Source: Longicatena caecimuris
Lineage (GTDB): Bacteria > Bacillota_I > Bacilli_A > Erysipelotrichales > Erysipelotrichaceae
NCBI RefSeq assembly: GCF_004341945.1
Contig: NZ_SMBP01000014.1
Location: forward strand, 18,172-82,171
Reading direction: 5' to 3'
DNA length: 64,000 bases
This document shows, piece by piece, positions 26,528 to 36,269 of this stretch (its first letter is position 1; each line of letters starts with the position of its first letter). The notes under the pieces are model-generated. The model did not search any database and was not told where the DNA came from. It worked only from the letters and a program-made list of their open reading frames with translations. The translations under genes were made by a program, and so were the position numbers.

Positions 26528-27052
26528 TTATTGTGACAAATGCAAAATTGAATAAATTTTTCCAATAGTTTTTTTAATAGGTCTATCTTTATAGAAATAG
26601 TATTCTACATATTTCCATTTGTCTGGATTGTATATTAACACTTTACTTGTACAGTCATCTTTCTCCAATGAAAAATTTATAGCTTTCATTTGTTTCATTG
26701 GTGTAATTTCATGTTCAATTTCAAGAGCAAACTTTGACAGATTAAAGTCTTTTCCCAAACAACATGTTATTGGAATACCTATATTTATTTTTTGCCAACC
26801 GAATGAACTTAAAATATTATCATAGTAACCATCAAAAATGAATTTGTTCATGCCATCATTATTCTGCCATACATATAGTGGAGAATACTCATTACAACTC
26901 TTTGAAGAATCTCTTTTTTCAGATATGAGATATGCTTTAAATATTAAATCTTGAAAGCCATCCGTTCTATGTCCATTATCAGCTACTCGCTGTCTAATCA
27001 CGTTCATGTCGTAGTTATCTGGTAGTGAAATCTTATATTGCATAGCAATCAT
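26528..27052 (-). CDS. DUF4865 family protein
   Basis: 174 residues. MQYKISLPDNYDMNVIRQRV and TDGFQDLIFKAYLISEKRD match the conserved start of DUF4865 proteins. These are commonly divergent to a LysR regulator, as here. The function is unknown; an enzyme acting on small molecules is usually assumed. ATG 27052 follows AGGAGG. Confidence 0.75.
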   Translation of the reverse strand: MIAMQYKISLPDNYDMNVIRQRVADNGHRTDGFQDLIFKAYLISEKRDSSKSCNEYSPLYVWQNNDGMNKFIFDGYYDNILSSFGWQKINIGIPITCCLGKDFNLSKFALEIEHEITPMKQMKAINFSLEKDDCTSKVLIYNPDKWKYVEYYFYKDRPIKKTIGKIYSILHLSQ

Positions 27053-27118
27053 TATTTTTTCCTCCTATCTATCCTGCTTCAAATTTCAATTTAATTATAC
27101 ATATTAGTTCGTTATGTG

Positions 27119-27149
27119 TATAATAGTTGTAAATGATGATAGATATCAT
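27119..27149. promoter_or_regulatory. LysR operator candidate and -10 box
   Basis: TATAAT (27119-27124) serves the LysR gene. The perfect palindrome ATGATA-GA-TATCAT (27136-27149) lies just downstream and contains a T-N11-A LysR box. Upstream, ATACATA and TATGTGTAT form a second, imperfect inverted pair. A LysR protein would bind here and switch the divergent DUF4865 gene. Confidence 0.5.
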
Positions 27150-27174
27150 TTTAAATAATACTGGAGGTGCTATT

Positions 27175-28014
27175 ATGGAAAGTCTGGAACTTAGAATATT
27201 TAGGGAAGTTGCTTATACAAAATCAATATCGAAAACTGCGGAAAATATGGGGTATGTTCAATCTAATATAACTGCACATATCAAAAAACTGGAAGGTGAA
27301 TTAAACACGACACTATTCATTCGCCATAGCAAGGGCGTAACCCTCACAAAAGATGGAGAAAAATTACTGTATCAAGCAGAAAAGATAATCTCTTTACTCG
27401 ATAAGACCTTACAATCTTTTCAGAACAATCCTAAAACTTTAAAAATTGGCACAACGCAGACAATAGCTGGTTATTTATTGCCCAAATGTATCATTGAATA
27501 TCAAAAACAGTTTCCAAATGTGTCATTGTCAGTTTCCACACTAAATCAAGACGACTTAGACCAGAGCCTATCTAATGGACTATTAGATTGTATAATCACT
27601 AACAGTACCTACAATATTACACAAGGTAAGCAGGTTTTGGAATTTCAAGAAAATTTAATGCTGGCAACTCCATGCTCCTGCAATTCCATAAATGATATCT
27701 TTGCATATCCAATTATCATAAATAATATCAAGTCCTGCCCCTACAGAGAAGCCCTTTTGGATTGGTGGAACTTACACCAATCCAAATCACCAATGATAAT
27801 TGAATTAGATACTGTAGAAGCAATTCTTAATACCGTTGCTATGGGCGGTGGAATATCATTATTACCAAAATATATTTTAGCAGATAAACAAAATATCAAT
27901 AGCTTCTATATTGAAGATTTGCAATATACATCAATTCATATGTGGATTGCTATGAATAAGCTTCCATCAGAATATTTTGCTTTAAAGGACATTCTAAAAA
28001 ACAATTTAAAATAG
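27175..28014 (+). CDS. LysR-family transcriptional regulator
   Basis: 279 residues from ATG 27175, which has a GGAGG site 8 bases upstream. Helix-turn-helix: LRIFREVAYTKSISKTAENM then GYVQSNITAHIKKLE. Substrate-binding domain from residue 90 (KIGTTQTIAGYLLPKCIIEY). Divergent from DUF4865 and most likely its activator. Confidence 0.92.
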   Translation: MESLELRIFREVAYTKSISKTAENMGYVQSNITAHIKKLEGELNTTLFIRHSKGVTLTKDGEKLLYQAEKIISLLDKTLQSFQNNPKTLKIGTTQTIAGYLLPKCIIEYQKQFPNVSLSVSTLNQDDLDQSLSNGLLDCIITNSTYNITQGKQVLEFQENLMLATPCSCNSINDIFAYPIIINNIKSCPYREALLDWWNLHQSKSPMIIELDTVEAILNTVAMGGGISLLPKYILADKQNINSFYIEDLQYTSIHMWIAMNKLPSEYFALKDILKNNLK

Positions 28015-28065
28015 GTAACAACTAAGGCAGATAACCACGGCATGGTGTACCTGCCTTTTACTATG

Positions 28066-28968
28066 TTATCCTACAATCTTCCAGTTATTATCTTTATGTA
28101 GCACAAGCTCATACTGCGATACCTGCGTTGCCTTTGTCTGATTATCAAGGAATTTCACAGCAACCTTGACTTTCACATTATCCCCGTCCTTTGTAAAGAC
28201 TGGGTTTACCAATTCTGAATAAAGGTAGTCCCTGCCGATAGGTTCAAGCATATTCCCCGTTACATAGTAGGCAAGTTCCTTTTCTGTGGCTGTCGGGTAC
28301 AGCTTAAAAAATGTTTCCAGAAAAGCGGTAGCGTCATTCACAGTATCAGCGTCCACACTTGCGTCTGCTTCTTGTGCCTTTGGCTCATAGTCTGATGTTT
28401 TTACATCTGGTGCAAGAGTAGGGTTCTGCACGATTACCATATCCCCGTCAGCGTCTACATGGACTTTGACCGTATAAGTTGCTTTGACATTTGTTGTCTG
28501 TTCGCCCTCTTTTATCTGCTGATCTACTTCGTAGGTAGCGATAAATTCGTCCGTTCCAGACTGTGCAACGCCCCAGATTAATACATCAAGGGCGGCAGAG
28601 CTGGTCGGAATATCTGTTCTTATGGTATCAACATTTAGTGCCTGCAATTCCTTTGTCAGATACCCATTGATAGAAGCAGTACGTGCTTCGATTGCTTCCT
28701 TGCTGTTGTTCCAAGTATAATAAGACTTTGCAAAATTCTTTACAAAATTTTCTATCCCGTTGGTATCATCAATGCGTAGCTGTATGGTTTCTTTCTCATG
28801 TACCGTGTGCATATCAATCGCTGTAAAATTCTTATACACTCCAAAGCTCACACTTGCGATAAGCACGACCCAAAGGGCGATTACTGTTTTCTTATGTATA
28901 CCTACTTTCATAGTACGCACTCTTTTTTCTTTCACGGGTTTTGTCTGTTTCTCTTTCTTCTTAAACAT
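28066..28968 (-). CDS. conjugal transfer protein TcpC/Orf13
   Basis: 300 residues from ATG 28968. A basic cytoplasmic start (FKKKEKQTKPVKEKRVR), one membrane helix (ALWVVLIASVSFGVY), and two NTF2-like extracellular domains typical of TcpC, a VirB8-like bitopic protein of the transfer channel. It follows orf14 and is the last intact transfer gene before the cargo. An in-frame upstream start at 29031 overlaps orf14 but lacks a ribosome site. Confidence 0.9.
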   Translation of the reverse strand: MFKKKEKQTKPVKEKRVRTMKVGIHKKTVIALWVVLIASVSFGVYKNFTAIDMHTVHEKETIQLRIDDTNGIENFVKNFAKSYYTWNNSKEAIEARTASINGYLTKELQALNVDTIRTDIPTSSAALDVLIWGVAQSGTDEFIATYEVDQQIKEGEQTTNVKATYTVKVHVDADGDMVIVQNPTLAPDVKTSDYEPKAQEADASVDADTVNDATAFLETFFKLYPTATEKELAYYVTGNMLEPIGRDYLYSELVNPVFTKDGDNVKVKVAVKFLDNQTKATQVSQYELVLHKDNNWKIVG

Positions 28969-28988
28969 AAATTGTAAGTCCTCACTTT

Positions 28989-29996
28989 CTATTGTTTTAT
29001 TCTGCCTGCACCGATTAAGTGTGCCTGCCAATAACTGCTGGTTAAGTCAGCATATCCGATAGGGTCGCCAGCATGATACATCTGATTGTTTCCTACATAG
29101 ATACCGACGTGTGTTACATAACTTCCTGCATTGTAAGTGGAATGGAAAAATACCAAATCGCCAGCCTTTGCCTGCGAGAGTGGGATATGCTGTGTTGCGT
29201 CATATTGTGTTTGTGCGGTTCTCGGTAACGAGATACCAGCCTTACCAAAGCACCATTGCGTCAGTCCACTACAATCAAAGGAAGTATTAGGGTTACTTCC
29301 ACCATATACATACTTCCAGCCTTGATATTTTAGGGCTTCATTCATAATCGCCTGCACCGTTGCGTCGTCAAAGTGTGCGACAGTCAAGTATTGATTGACA
29401 AGCTCCACATAAAACATATTTCCATAGGAATATCGCCAGCCCCCGTTTTTCGCAACGGCTATCGGGTTGGTATAAGTTACTTTAGTACCGCCTGATTTTT
29501 CTCTGGCGAAATTCTCGGCAAGGGTAAAGGTATGTTTCTTTCCTTTTACTGCCACATATCCCACATAACCACCGCCGTAGTTATAGGACTGTATCGCTAC
29601 ATTCAAATCTTTTATCCCTTGTACTTCACATGAAGAAAGCAGGGACGCAAAATATTTACACCCCTGCTTAATGGAACTTTCTGTATCTAATGAGTTGGGC
29701 GGTAGTCCCAGACTTTCCGAACTCTGCATAACGTCCTCGGCTGTACCGCCACTTTCTACTTGAATGATTGCAAGCAACACATTCACATACTCGGAAATAC
29801 CGTTTTCCTTTGCGTATTTGTCCACCGTTAGCTGATGTTTCAAGACTTCTGCGGATAGGTTCATACCACCAATAGAAGATGAATAATTCCCATCACCGTC
29901 GTCGTCCTCTGCACTAATCAGCACCCCAAAGAATAAGACGATTGAAAAGAAGATAGGAAACAGACAGCCAATGATAGCCATGTGTTTCAATCTCAT
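28989..29996 (-). CDS. bifunctional lysozyme/NlpC-P60 peptidase, Orf14 (TcpG-like)
   Basis: 335 residues: membrane anchor (residues 6-28), lysozyme-like domain (LLAIIQVESGG with catalytic Glu; YNYGGGYVGYV), and NlpC/P60 domain (YVYGGSNPNTSFDCSGL with catalytic Cys, VTHVGIYVGNNQMYHAG with catalytic His). It cuts peptidoglycan locally so that the channel can cross the wall. It overlaps orf15 by ATGA. Confidence 0.93.
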   Translation of the reverse strand: MRLKHMAIIGCLFPIFFSIVLFFGVLISAEDDDGDGNYSSSIGGMNLSAEVLKHQLTVDKYAKENGISEYVNVLLAIIQVESGGTAEDVMQSSESLGLPPNSLDTESSIKQGCKYFASLLSSCEVQGIKDLNVAIQSYNYGGGYVGYVAVKGKKHTFTLAENFAREKSGGTKVTYTNPIAVAKNGGWRYSYGNMFYVELVNQYLTVAHFDDATVQAIMNEALKYQGWKYVYGGSNPNTSFDCSGLTQWCFGKAGISLPRTAQTQYDATQHIPLSQAKAGDLVFFHSTYNAGSYVTHVGIYVGNNQMYHAGDPIGYADLTSSYWQAHLIGAGRIKQ

Positions 29997-32116
29997 TTTT
30001 TCTTCTGTCCTTTCTTCGTAACAAGTTTACGGTTTTTCTCTGTGGTCTGCTGGTTCTTTTGAACCGTCGTCTTCTGTGTCTTTGTGATACGTTCCGTATG
30101 TAAATTCTGGCGGTTTACCTTTGTGGTAGGTTCAACGGATTTCCCAGAAGCTAACGGACGCTCTTTTACAGCTTTCACATCATCACTTTTCACGGAAGTA
30201 GCAGGGCGTTTGACTTCCTGCGGTTTCTCAACATTCTGTTTCTTAACTTCTGAAGAAGTAGCAGTAACGGGTCTTTCATGTGGACGGGTAGCTCCCATTG
30301 TCGCCGATCCGTCCGTTTTTCTTCCAGACCTTGCTTCTTGAGCTTTCTGCAATTCCATACGCTTATCAGCGATATTCTGTCTATGCTGTTGCTGTTTTTC
30401 CAATCGTCCAGCTTGTCGTTCTGTCTGTTCCTGCACCACGCCACGCTTAAAATCAGATACGCTTGACTTCGCTTTTTCCTTTGCAGAATGAACCGCATAA
30501 GCAGTCTGTGTCGGTACGTCCTTGATATTTTCACGGACAGCATTTGCCTTATCTTTGATTTTATTTTTCGTATCTAAGACAGCACCAACGGCAGAACCAG
30601 CTTTCTTTCCCATGCTGGAAGTTGTATTACTGCGAGATTGTGTATGTGATTTCTGTTTACTACCCGATACGGCGTTACCAGCTACCGCACCAGCGATACC
30701 CCCAGCCGTAACCGCACCAGCGACACGACGCTCAAATCTTCTGGCTCTATGTCGCATATATAGATACGGTCTGCGGAATATCCTGCGTCCCATGCTTTGA
30801 CTGTCGCCAGCATTTAAACTAAACATACTCATTAAGTCGCCCAGCTTCATGTAGATACCAGCGAAACACACTATCTGCAAGAACGCCACCATAAAGAACG
30901 GGTAGTCCGTTGAGATGTTATAAAACATACTTGAAATACTAAATGCCACCGTTACAATGAGCGTAATTCCTGCCCTTGTCATAATGGTATTGAACACTCG
31001 GACGATTGCCTGCTTCGCCATGCTTTCATAGCTCGGTATCATAGAGAGCAGGAAGCTGATAGGCAGGAACATGGCAAAGATGATAAAGAGTATCTGCGAA
31101 AATATCATCATGCCCGTAAGCAAGAATACAAATATCGTAATACCAAGATTGAAGAACAGCAGGAAGAACACCATACCTAAACGGTTCACGACCTGCGGTA
31201 TTGTCAGATTGTTGTTGTCGTTATCCTCAATCTCTGCCTTTACTACATCTTCCCTTGTTTCGCCGTCCTCATCATCTGGACTTGCCGATACCAGAGCTTC
31301 CACACGGTCAGCCCCGATTTCTTCTACATTTGAATTACCGAATTGCAGGAGTAGCCACGGCTGTTTTACTTGAATAGAGAATAGGCTGTCCCTTATCAAG
31401 TCCACGCTGTCCTTGCCTTGACTATCGCTGTCGGGAAGCATGATTTTTGTTCCCAAGTCCAAAGAAGCGGTACTAATATCTGATGAAAAGTCATTCACTT
31501 TCTTGATATAGTCGGGAGCATAAGCGATAAAGGAAGCCGACAAGATGAACACCACAATAAAATTGATAACGGCGTGTAATGCCTTGCTGGTTTCTCTTTT
31601 TATCAGTCCCACATAAGCTACATACATACCAACAATTAGAATTATCATCAATAAGAAACCTACATAAAATCCCGAAGTGGAAAAGCCGTTCTGGGTAACG
31701 CCAGCTAATGTCTGTATGCTTTTTCCGATACTGTCTGCCATATCATTGATGAAGTTTAGCTTGTATGCTTCCTGCACTACATAGCCCGTTGCATTGGAAA
31801 GGTATAAGCTGATAGTCCAGACAAAGTTAGTAATACAGTAAAGCCCGTATTGCACCGATTTTCCGATACCGTCCAGCCAATTCCACGGAAGCCACGACCA
31901 GCTATTATCTACATAGAAGTCTAGCTGATAGTTTGACAGCGGATATTTTGAGTAAAGGTTTTCTGCATTTATTGTGTCGTCCACAAGTCCCGTCGCATGA
32001 GCTACCGTCCCCAAGAGTGAAAGCAGGATAAGGGTAAGTCCCATGACGAACAGAGCTATTTTGAGAAAGTGAAATATCTTTTTTCTTGTGAACGCACCTT
32101 TTATCCTTTCTTTCAT
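29993..32116 (-). CDS. conjugation channel membrane protein, Orf15 (TcpH-like, VirB6-like)
   Basis: 707 residues. Several membrane segments in residues 15-430 (signal-like start, FYVGFLLMIILIVGMYVAYV and others), then a long basic Lys/Arg/Gln-rich cytoplasmic tail with KQQQHRQN-type repeats. It is the polytopic core of the transfer pore. Start and orf16 stop overlap as TAATG. Confidence 0.9.
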   Translation of the reverse strand: MKERIKGAFTRKKIFHFLKIALFVMGLTLILLSLLGTVAHATGLVDDTINAENLYSKYPLSNYQLDFYVDNSWSWLPWNWLDGIGKSVQYGLYCITNFVWTISLYLSNATGYVVQEAYKLNFINDMADSIGKSIQTLAGVTQNGFSTSGFYVGFLLMIILIVGMYVAYVGLIKRETSKALHAVINFIVVFILSASFIAYAPDYIKKVNDFSSDISTASLDLGTKIMLPDSDSQGKDSVDLIRDSLFSIQVKQPWLLLQFGNSNVEEIGADRVEALVSASPDDEDGETREDVVKAEIEDNDNNNLTIPQVVNRLGMVFFLLFFNLGITIFVFLLTGMMIFSQILFIIFAMFLPISFLLSMIPSYESMAKQAIVRVFNTIMTRAGITLIVTVAFSISSMFYNISTDYPFFMVAFLQIVCFAGIYMKLGDLMSMFSLNAGDSQSMGRRIFRRPYLYMRHRARRFERRVAGAVTAGGIAGAVAGNAVSGSKQKSHTQSRSNTTSSMGKKAGSAVGAVLDTKNKIKDKANAVRENIKDVPTQTAYAVHSAKEKAKSSVSDFKRGVVQEQTERQAGRLEKQQQHRQNIADKRMELQKAQEARSGRKTDGSATMGATRPHERPVTATSSEVKKQNVEKPQEVKRPATSVKSDDVKAVKERPLASGKSVEPTTKVNRQNLHTERITKTQKTTVQKNQQTTEKNRKLVTKKGQKKK

Positions 32117-34566
32117 TACTCCACCTCATTTCTGCTGATTGGCGGTCTGGTATCAAAGGCGGTCAGTAATTCTTCAAAGACGGGGTGTACTTGAATGACA
32201 CCAACACTCCCACGCAAATCTTGAAATAGGCATTGTCCGTTTTCTAAATCACGAAGTCGCTTCTGGTTGTTCTCGTCCTCTTTATCCAGTCCGAAAAATT
32301 CCAATGTCTGCTTAATTTCTTCAATAGCGGTACTGCGAAATGCGAATTTTAAACCGATATTGTTTTTCAGACTTTCCTTTGATACGTCCGTTGCACTCTG
32401 GGTAACAAAGTAAACGCCTGCGTTCATAGCACGACCAGCACGCACCAGCTTATTAGAGAGCGTTTCGCCTTGTGCTACATTGAGGAACGCCCATGCTTCA
32501 TCTAAATCCACAATCTTAAAAATGCTTCTGTCCGAGTGGATAAATTCTAAGGCAAAGGTAGAAATAACAATCAGCATTGATACAGATAACAATTCAATCG
32601 TTGTGTATTCCTCAAAGGTCGTGTCCTTGTCGGGTAATACCAAATCCGCTACTTGAATGATGTTGAGCTGGTTTTCCAGACTGATAGCATTTTCCACCGT
32701 ACCGTCAGAGAACAGAAGATGTGCAAAATCGTAATCTGTGAAGCTGTCGATATGGTCGGCAATGTTACGGGCGATTGGTGTATCTTCTTTTCTCAATTCC
32801 TTAATAACGTGCAATAGCCCTCTCTGGTCGCTCTGAACGACGGAGCGAACCGCTTTACGAAGTACGGGAAATTTTTCACCGTCCCTTGACGAAATACCCG
32901 TAAGGAATGTGAGTATGTCGATTGCCAGACTTTCAGCGTCCTTGACATCACGCATAATCACAAACGGGTCAAGAAGTCCTGCATTTTCCTTTTCACTGGT
33001 AAGGTTTACGATATTGATTTCATGTGCAATTTCTGGCAGGGTATTCTTCCAATTTCCACGCTCGCTCTTAGGGTCTAAGATGACTGCTTGACCGCCAAAG
33101 AGAACAGAATAGTACACAAGTAAGTTGTTACAGAATGACTTGCCACCGCCAAGACTTCCAACAAAGGCAGAAGCTAAAGCATTGGTAACAGTCCCTTTAA
33201 TTCCTTGACTTGCAATCGACGGCTGTAAGTACACGTTTCTTCCCGTATCAACGGAATAGCCGATATAGATACCCGTGTTTTCGCCTAACTGCTGTGTCGC
33301 TCCAAATCCAAGACTAGCCAAGAAGTCGGACTTTACATACTGCACATAGTCATTGATGTATCGCTTGCTGGCAGGGAGAAATTCAGAGTGAAGTCCAAGC
33401 ATATCGCCAGCAGGACGCACTAGTTTTACGTTCAAATCGTCGTAGAAGTCCTTGACTTCATCACAACGGCGTTTCAGCTCGTCCAAGTCGGGAGCAGATA
33501 CACGGATAACATAAGAGAGCTTGTACATACTTTCTTTACTTTGGTCTAAATCTGTTTCCAGCTCATCCACGCTGTCTAATGCGTCCACCACATTGGAGCT
33601 TGTTTCACTTCCAGACTGAAAAGCGTGATTGTCTAAATCTTTCAGCTCCTTTTTCTTGTTACGGACAACGGAAAGTGCCTTGCGGTTTTCTACAATTTCT
33701 ACATTCATGGACGTATCGACGGGAAAGATAAACTGCTGTTGCTGGAAATAGAAGATTTCACTTGACGGAAAATCCAGCTCACCGACAATCGCATTGACGG
33801 TAAAATACGATACATAACTTTCGCTGTCCTCATGTTCCAGACGTAAGTATCGCTGGCTTTCTTCAATCAGACAACGGGTAGGTCGGATAAGGTCGTAATA
33901 CTTGATAAGGGTTTCCTTTTTCAATTTCTTCTTTGGTAAGGAATACTCATAATCTTCATAAGCCACGCCGTCCCTGCCGTAAAGGTGTTCCATGAGATAC
34001 CCGAAGTCGTTTTTATCCAAGCGTCGAACCTTGAAACGCCTAGAGATTTTATTCTCTAACAGCTTTTCCATTTTCATATAGCGGTTGATTTCATCATTTG
34101 TCATGGAAACAAAGTCATTCATCAGCGTGTGATTGACTTCATTTAGAAACTCTTTGACCGTCATAAACAGCGATTTCTTCATGTTCTTTAAATTGACTTC
34201 CTGCTCCGTAACCATGAGCTTAAAGCCCAAGAAGAAACGATAGTCCACTTGATTATCGCCAATCATAGATACAAGGGCTTCTGTCTGTTCATCAATCTTT
34301 TGTATCGCCACATCACGAAGCCTGCCAGACACCAGCTTTTTGGACTGTTCTTGAATACTCCTTACGGAGCTTTCCGTCGCAATCTGTAACGCATGGATTT
34401 TACCCTCACGGGACTGTGCGATTAACTGTCGGAAGCTGTCATGCACGATATATTTTTGTTCTGCCGACAAGAAGCTGTAATTGTAGGGTATCAGCTCATA
34501 GTAAGCGAAAACTTCATTGTCCTTGTTCCAGACAAGGTTATTGTCGATATATTTAATTGGGAACAT
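32116..34566 (-). CDS. VirB4-like conjugation ATPase, Orf16 (TcpF-like)
   Basis: 816 residues. Walker A is GSLGGGKS at 470-477, Walker B is KIVDLDEAWAFL near 690, and a C-terminal sensor region VYFVTQSATDVSK follows. It energises assembly or substrate passage of the type IV channel. It overlaps orf17 by 14 bases. Confidence 0.94.
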   Translation of the reverse strand: MFPIKYIDNNLVWNKDNEVFAYYELIPYNYSFLSAEQKYIVHDSFRQLIAQSREGKIHALQIATESSVRSIQEQSKKLVSGRLRDVAIQKIDEQTEALVSMIGDNQVDYRFFLGFKLMVTEQEVNLKNMKKSLFMTVKEFLNEVNHTLMNDFVSMTNDEINRYMKMEKLLENKISRRFKVRRLDKNDFGYLMEHLYGRDGVAYEDYEYSLPKKKLKKETLIKYYDLIRPTRCLIEESQRYLRLEHEDSESYVSYFTVNAIVGELDFPSSEIFYFQQQQFIFPVDTSMNVEIVENRKALSVVRNKKKELKDLDNHAFQSGSETSSNVVDALDSVDELETDLDQSKESMYKLSYVIRVSAPDLDELKRRCDEVKDFYDDLNVKLVRPAGDMLGLHSEFLPASKRYINDYVQYVKSDFLASLGFGATQQLGENTGIYIGYSVDTGRNVYLQPSIASQGIKGTVTNALASAFVGSLGGGKSFCNNLLVYYSVLFGGQAVILDPKSERGNWKNTLPEIAHEINIVNLTSEKENAGLLDPFVIMRDVKDAESLAIDILTFLTGISSRDGEKFPVLRKAVRSVVQSDQRGLLHVIKELRKEDTPIARNIADHIDSFTDYDFAHLLFSDGTVENAISLENQLNIIQVADLVLPDKDTTFEEYTTIELLSVSMLIVISTFALEFIHSDRSIFKIVDLDEAWAFLNVAQGETLSNKLVRAGRAMNAGVYFVTQSATDVSKESLKNNIGLKFAFRSTAIEEIKQTLEFFGLDKEDENNQKRLRDLENGQCLFQDLRGSVGVIQVHPVFEELLTAFDTRPPISRNEVE

Positions 34567-34942
34567 AATTCACACTCCTAACTGCCGTGATTGTTTCATT
34601 GAATTTCTGCTCATGCAGTTTCACGGCTTTTCCTGCATAAGTGATTTTAGGTCGGACGGCATAAGTCATCGCGGACTTTAGGAAGCTGTAAGGCTTCTTG
34701 CCGTCAAAGGTTTTCTGGCTCATAAACCATGTGAAAGCAACGGGAATACCGAAGTATTTTAAAAATGCTCCCTCAATCATGGAAAGCGGTGGCAGGTCGC
34801 CAAGCAGAATGATGATAAATTCTGTCATGACAAACCATGTAATCTGGGTAAAAGTAACGGGAAAGGGCAGGCTAAAGTCATTGATTGCATATAAGACTTT
34901 TTCCACGTTCCAGATACCCGTATAGCTTTTTATTTTCTTCAT
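34553..34942 (-). CDS. TcpE-family conjugation membrane protein, Orf17
   Basis: 129 residues with two central hydrophobic segments (TWFVMTEFIIILLGD; GAFLKYFGIPVAFTWFMSQ) and a C-terminal KAVKLHEQKF. The start MKKIKSYTGIWNVEKVLYAI is typical of TcpE. A small partner of the VirB4-like ATPase. Confidence 0.9.
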   Translation of the reverse strand: MKKIKSYTGIWNVEKVLYAINDFSLPFPVTFTQITWFVMTEFIIILLGDLPPLSMIEGAFLKYFGIPVAFTWFMSQKTFDGKKPYSFLKSAMTYAVRPKITYAGKAVKLHEQKFNETITAVRSVNYVPN

Positions 34943-35055
34943 ACGTTCAGAAAAACTCCTTTCTTTGAATTGGAAAAGGACAGCCGTGTTTCAGACTGTC
35001 CTTAAATGTAAATGAGCTGTCAGAAGCAACAATGCTCGTTGCTGATCTTCCAGCT

Positions 35056-35559
35056 CTAATATGGTATTTCACACATACCGCTACTTGTTTCAATAAATGT
35101 TCCCTCAATGGATAAATCACGTCCGTAGGCTTCATAGTCAATATAATTTTGTAACTGCGGTGGAATTTCCCCCAACATCTGCAATTCATCAATATAGTAG
35201 CAAGCTACGTCCGTCATGGTTTCACAATCGGGATAATGATAAATTTCGTCGATATGTTCTGCTAATTCTTCCAGACTTCCATAATGAGAGATAAACTCGT
35301 CCAGACAATCTACGATATAGTCGGGAAAATCCTCTATCATGTCATAGATGTTGTTAAGTTCCTCAATGGAAATGTATTCTGATACTTCCATAGGGAAGTT
35401 GTCGGTATCATGGACGGCGTATTCTTCATACTCGGCATTTAAGCCGATACGCTCTGCGATTTCTTCCTCATTCAAGGGGAAACGAAACCAATCGCCTACC
35501 AGATAACCCTCATTGTATTTTCCAAGATTAGCGATATACACCGCCATATCTTCAATCAT
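35056..35559 (-). CDS. ardA: antirestriction protein ArdA (Orf18 copy 1)
   Basis: 167 residues, strongly acidic, closest to Tn916 ArdA: VYIANLGKYNEGYLVGDWFR, QNYIDYEAYGRDLSIEGTF. ArdA mimics bent B-DNA and blocks type I restriction enzymes when the element enters a new host. It follows a second ardA by 17 bases. Confidence 0.95.
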   Translation of the reverse strand: MIEDMAVYIANLGKYNEGYLVGDWFRFPLNEEEIAERIGLNAEYEEYAVHDTDNFPMEVSEYISIEELNNIYDMIEDFPDYIVDCLDEFISHYGSLEELAEHIDEIYHYPDCETMTDVACYYIDELQMLGEIPPQLQNYIDYEAYGRDLSIEGTFIETSSGMCEIPY

Positions 35560-35576
35560 AAAACACCACCTCGCTT

Positions 35577-36074
35577 TTACGGTATTTCATAAATACCGTG
35601 TTCCGTTTCCAGAAAGCGTCCGTTATCGTCAAGATACTGTCCGTAGGCTTCAAAATCAAAGTAACGGGTAGTGCGTTCTTCAACGGAAGCAAAGGCAGGG
35701 TCATTATCCAGCAAATGACGGGCAACGTCGGTCATGTTCTTACACCATGAATAATGAATAATATCGTTTCTATGCTGGTGCAATTCGTCCAGATTAGTAA
35801 AATAACACATCAGCTCGTCGTAATCTTCCTTTAAATCCGCTGGCAGACTTTCATAAGTGCGGTACATATCATTCAATCGTTCAATGGTCGTATCTTCGCC
35901 CACATCATCAGCAAAGGGCAGTTCTTTTTCCAGAATACGATAGTCCTCGCTTTCTGCGTCCACGCCTAATCGTTCCTGCAATTCTTCTTCATCAATCGGC
36001 AAGAGAAACCAAGCAGAACGGATTTCATCATTTATCGGTTGTTTCGTTTCCAGCAATACTCGTAATTCCTGCAT
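35577..36074 (-). CDS. divergent ArdA-like antirestriction protein (copy 2)
   Basis: 165 residues of the same fold as copy 1 but distant: RSAWFLLPIDEEELQERLGV, ENLNDMY-type middle, RYFDFEAYGQYLDDNGRFLE. Very acidic. Two tandem ArdA genes could give protection against a wider set of restriction or antirestriction-sensitive systems. A GGACGTGATAACCT leader precedes the ATG at 36074. Confidence 0.85.
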   Translation of the reverse strand: MQELRVLLETKQPINDEIRSAWFLLPIDEEELQERLGVDAESEDYRILEKELPFADDVGEDTTIERLNDMYRTYESLPADLKEDYDELMCYFTNLDELHQHRNDIIHYSWCKNMTDVARHLLDNDPAFASVEERTTRYFDFEAYGQYLDDNGRFLETEHGIYEIP

Positions 36075-36158
36075 AGGTTATCACGTCCTTTCATTTTTTA
36101 TTTGCATATCCTAAAAAAAATCTTTCAATCTATCATTCCAATCTTAAACTTAGATATG

Positions 36159-36191
36159 AAAAAAGCGATAACCTTTTTCAGATTACCGCTT
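36159..36191 (-). terminator. terminator upstream of the ardA pair
   Basis: Minus-strand AAGCGGTAATC - loop - GGTTATCGCTT followed by T residues. Together with a similar hairpin before tcpA (40017-40048), it would isolate ardA from the upstream gene. Confidence 0.6.
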
Positions 36192-36269
36192 GTATGTGGG
36201 TATGAAGTTGTAAAATTGAAAATTGACAGTCTAACAAACCGGAATTTATCGAACTTAACTATTCTGTCG

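Noticed and set aside
30084..30800. Plus-strand frames opposite orf15
   Set aside because: Antisense shadows of the repetitive basic tail of orf15.
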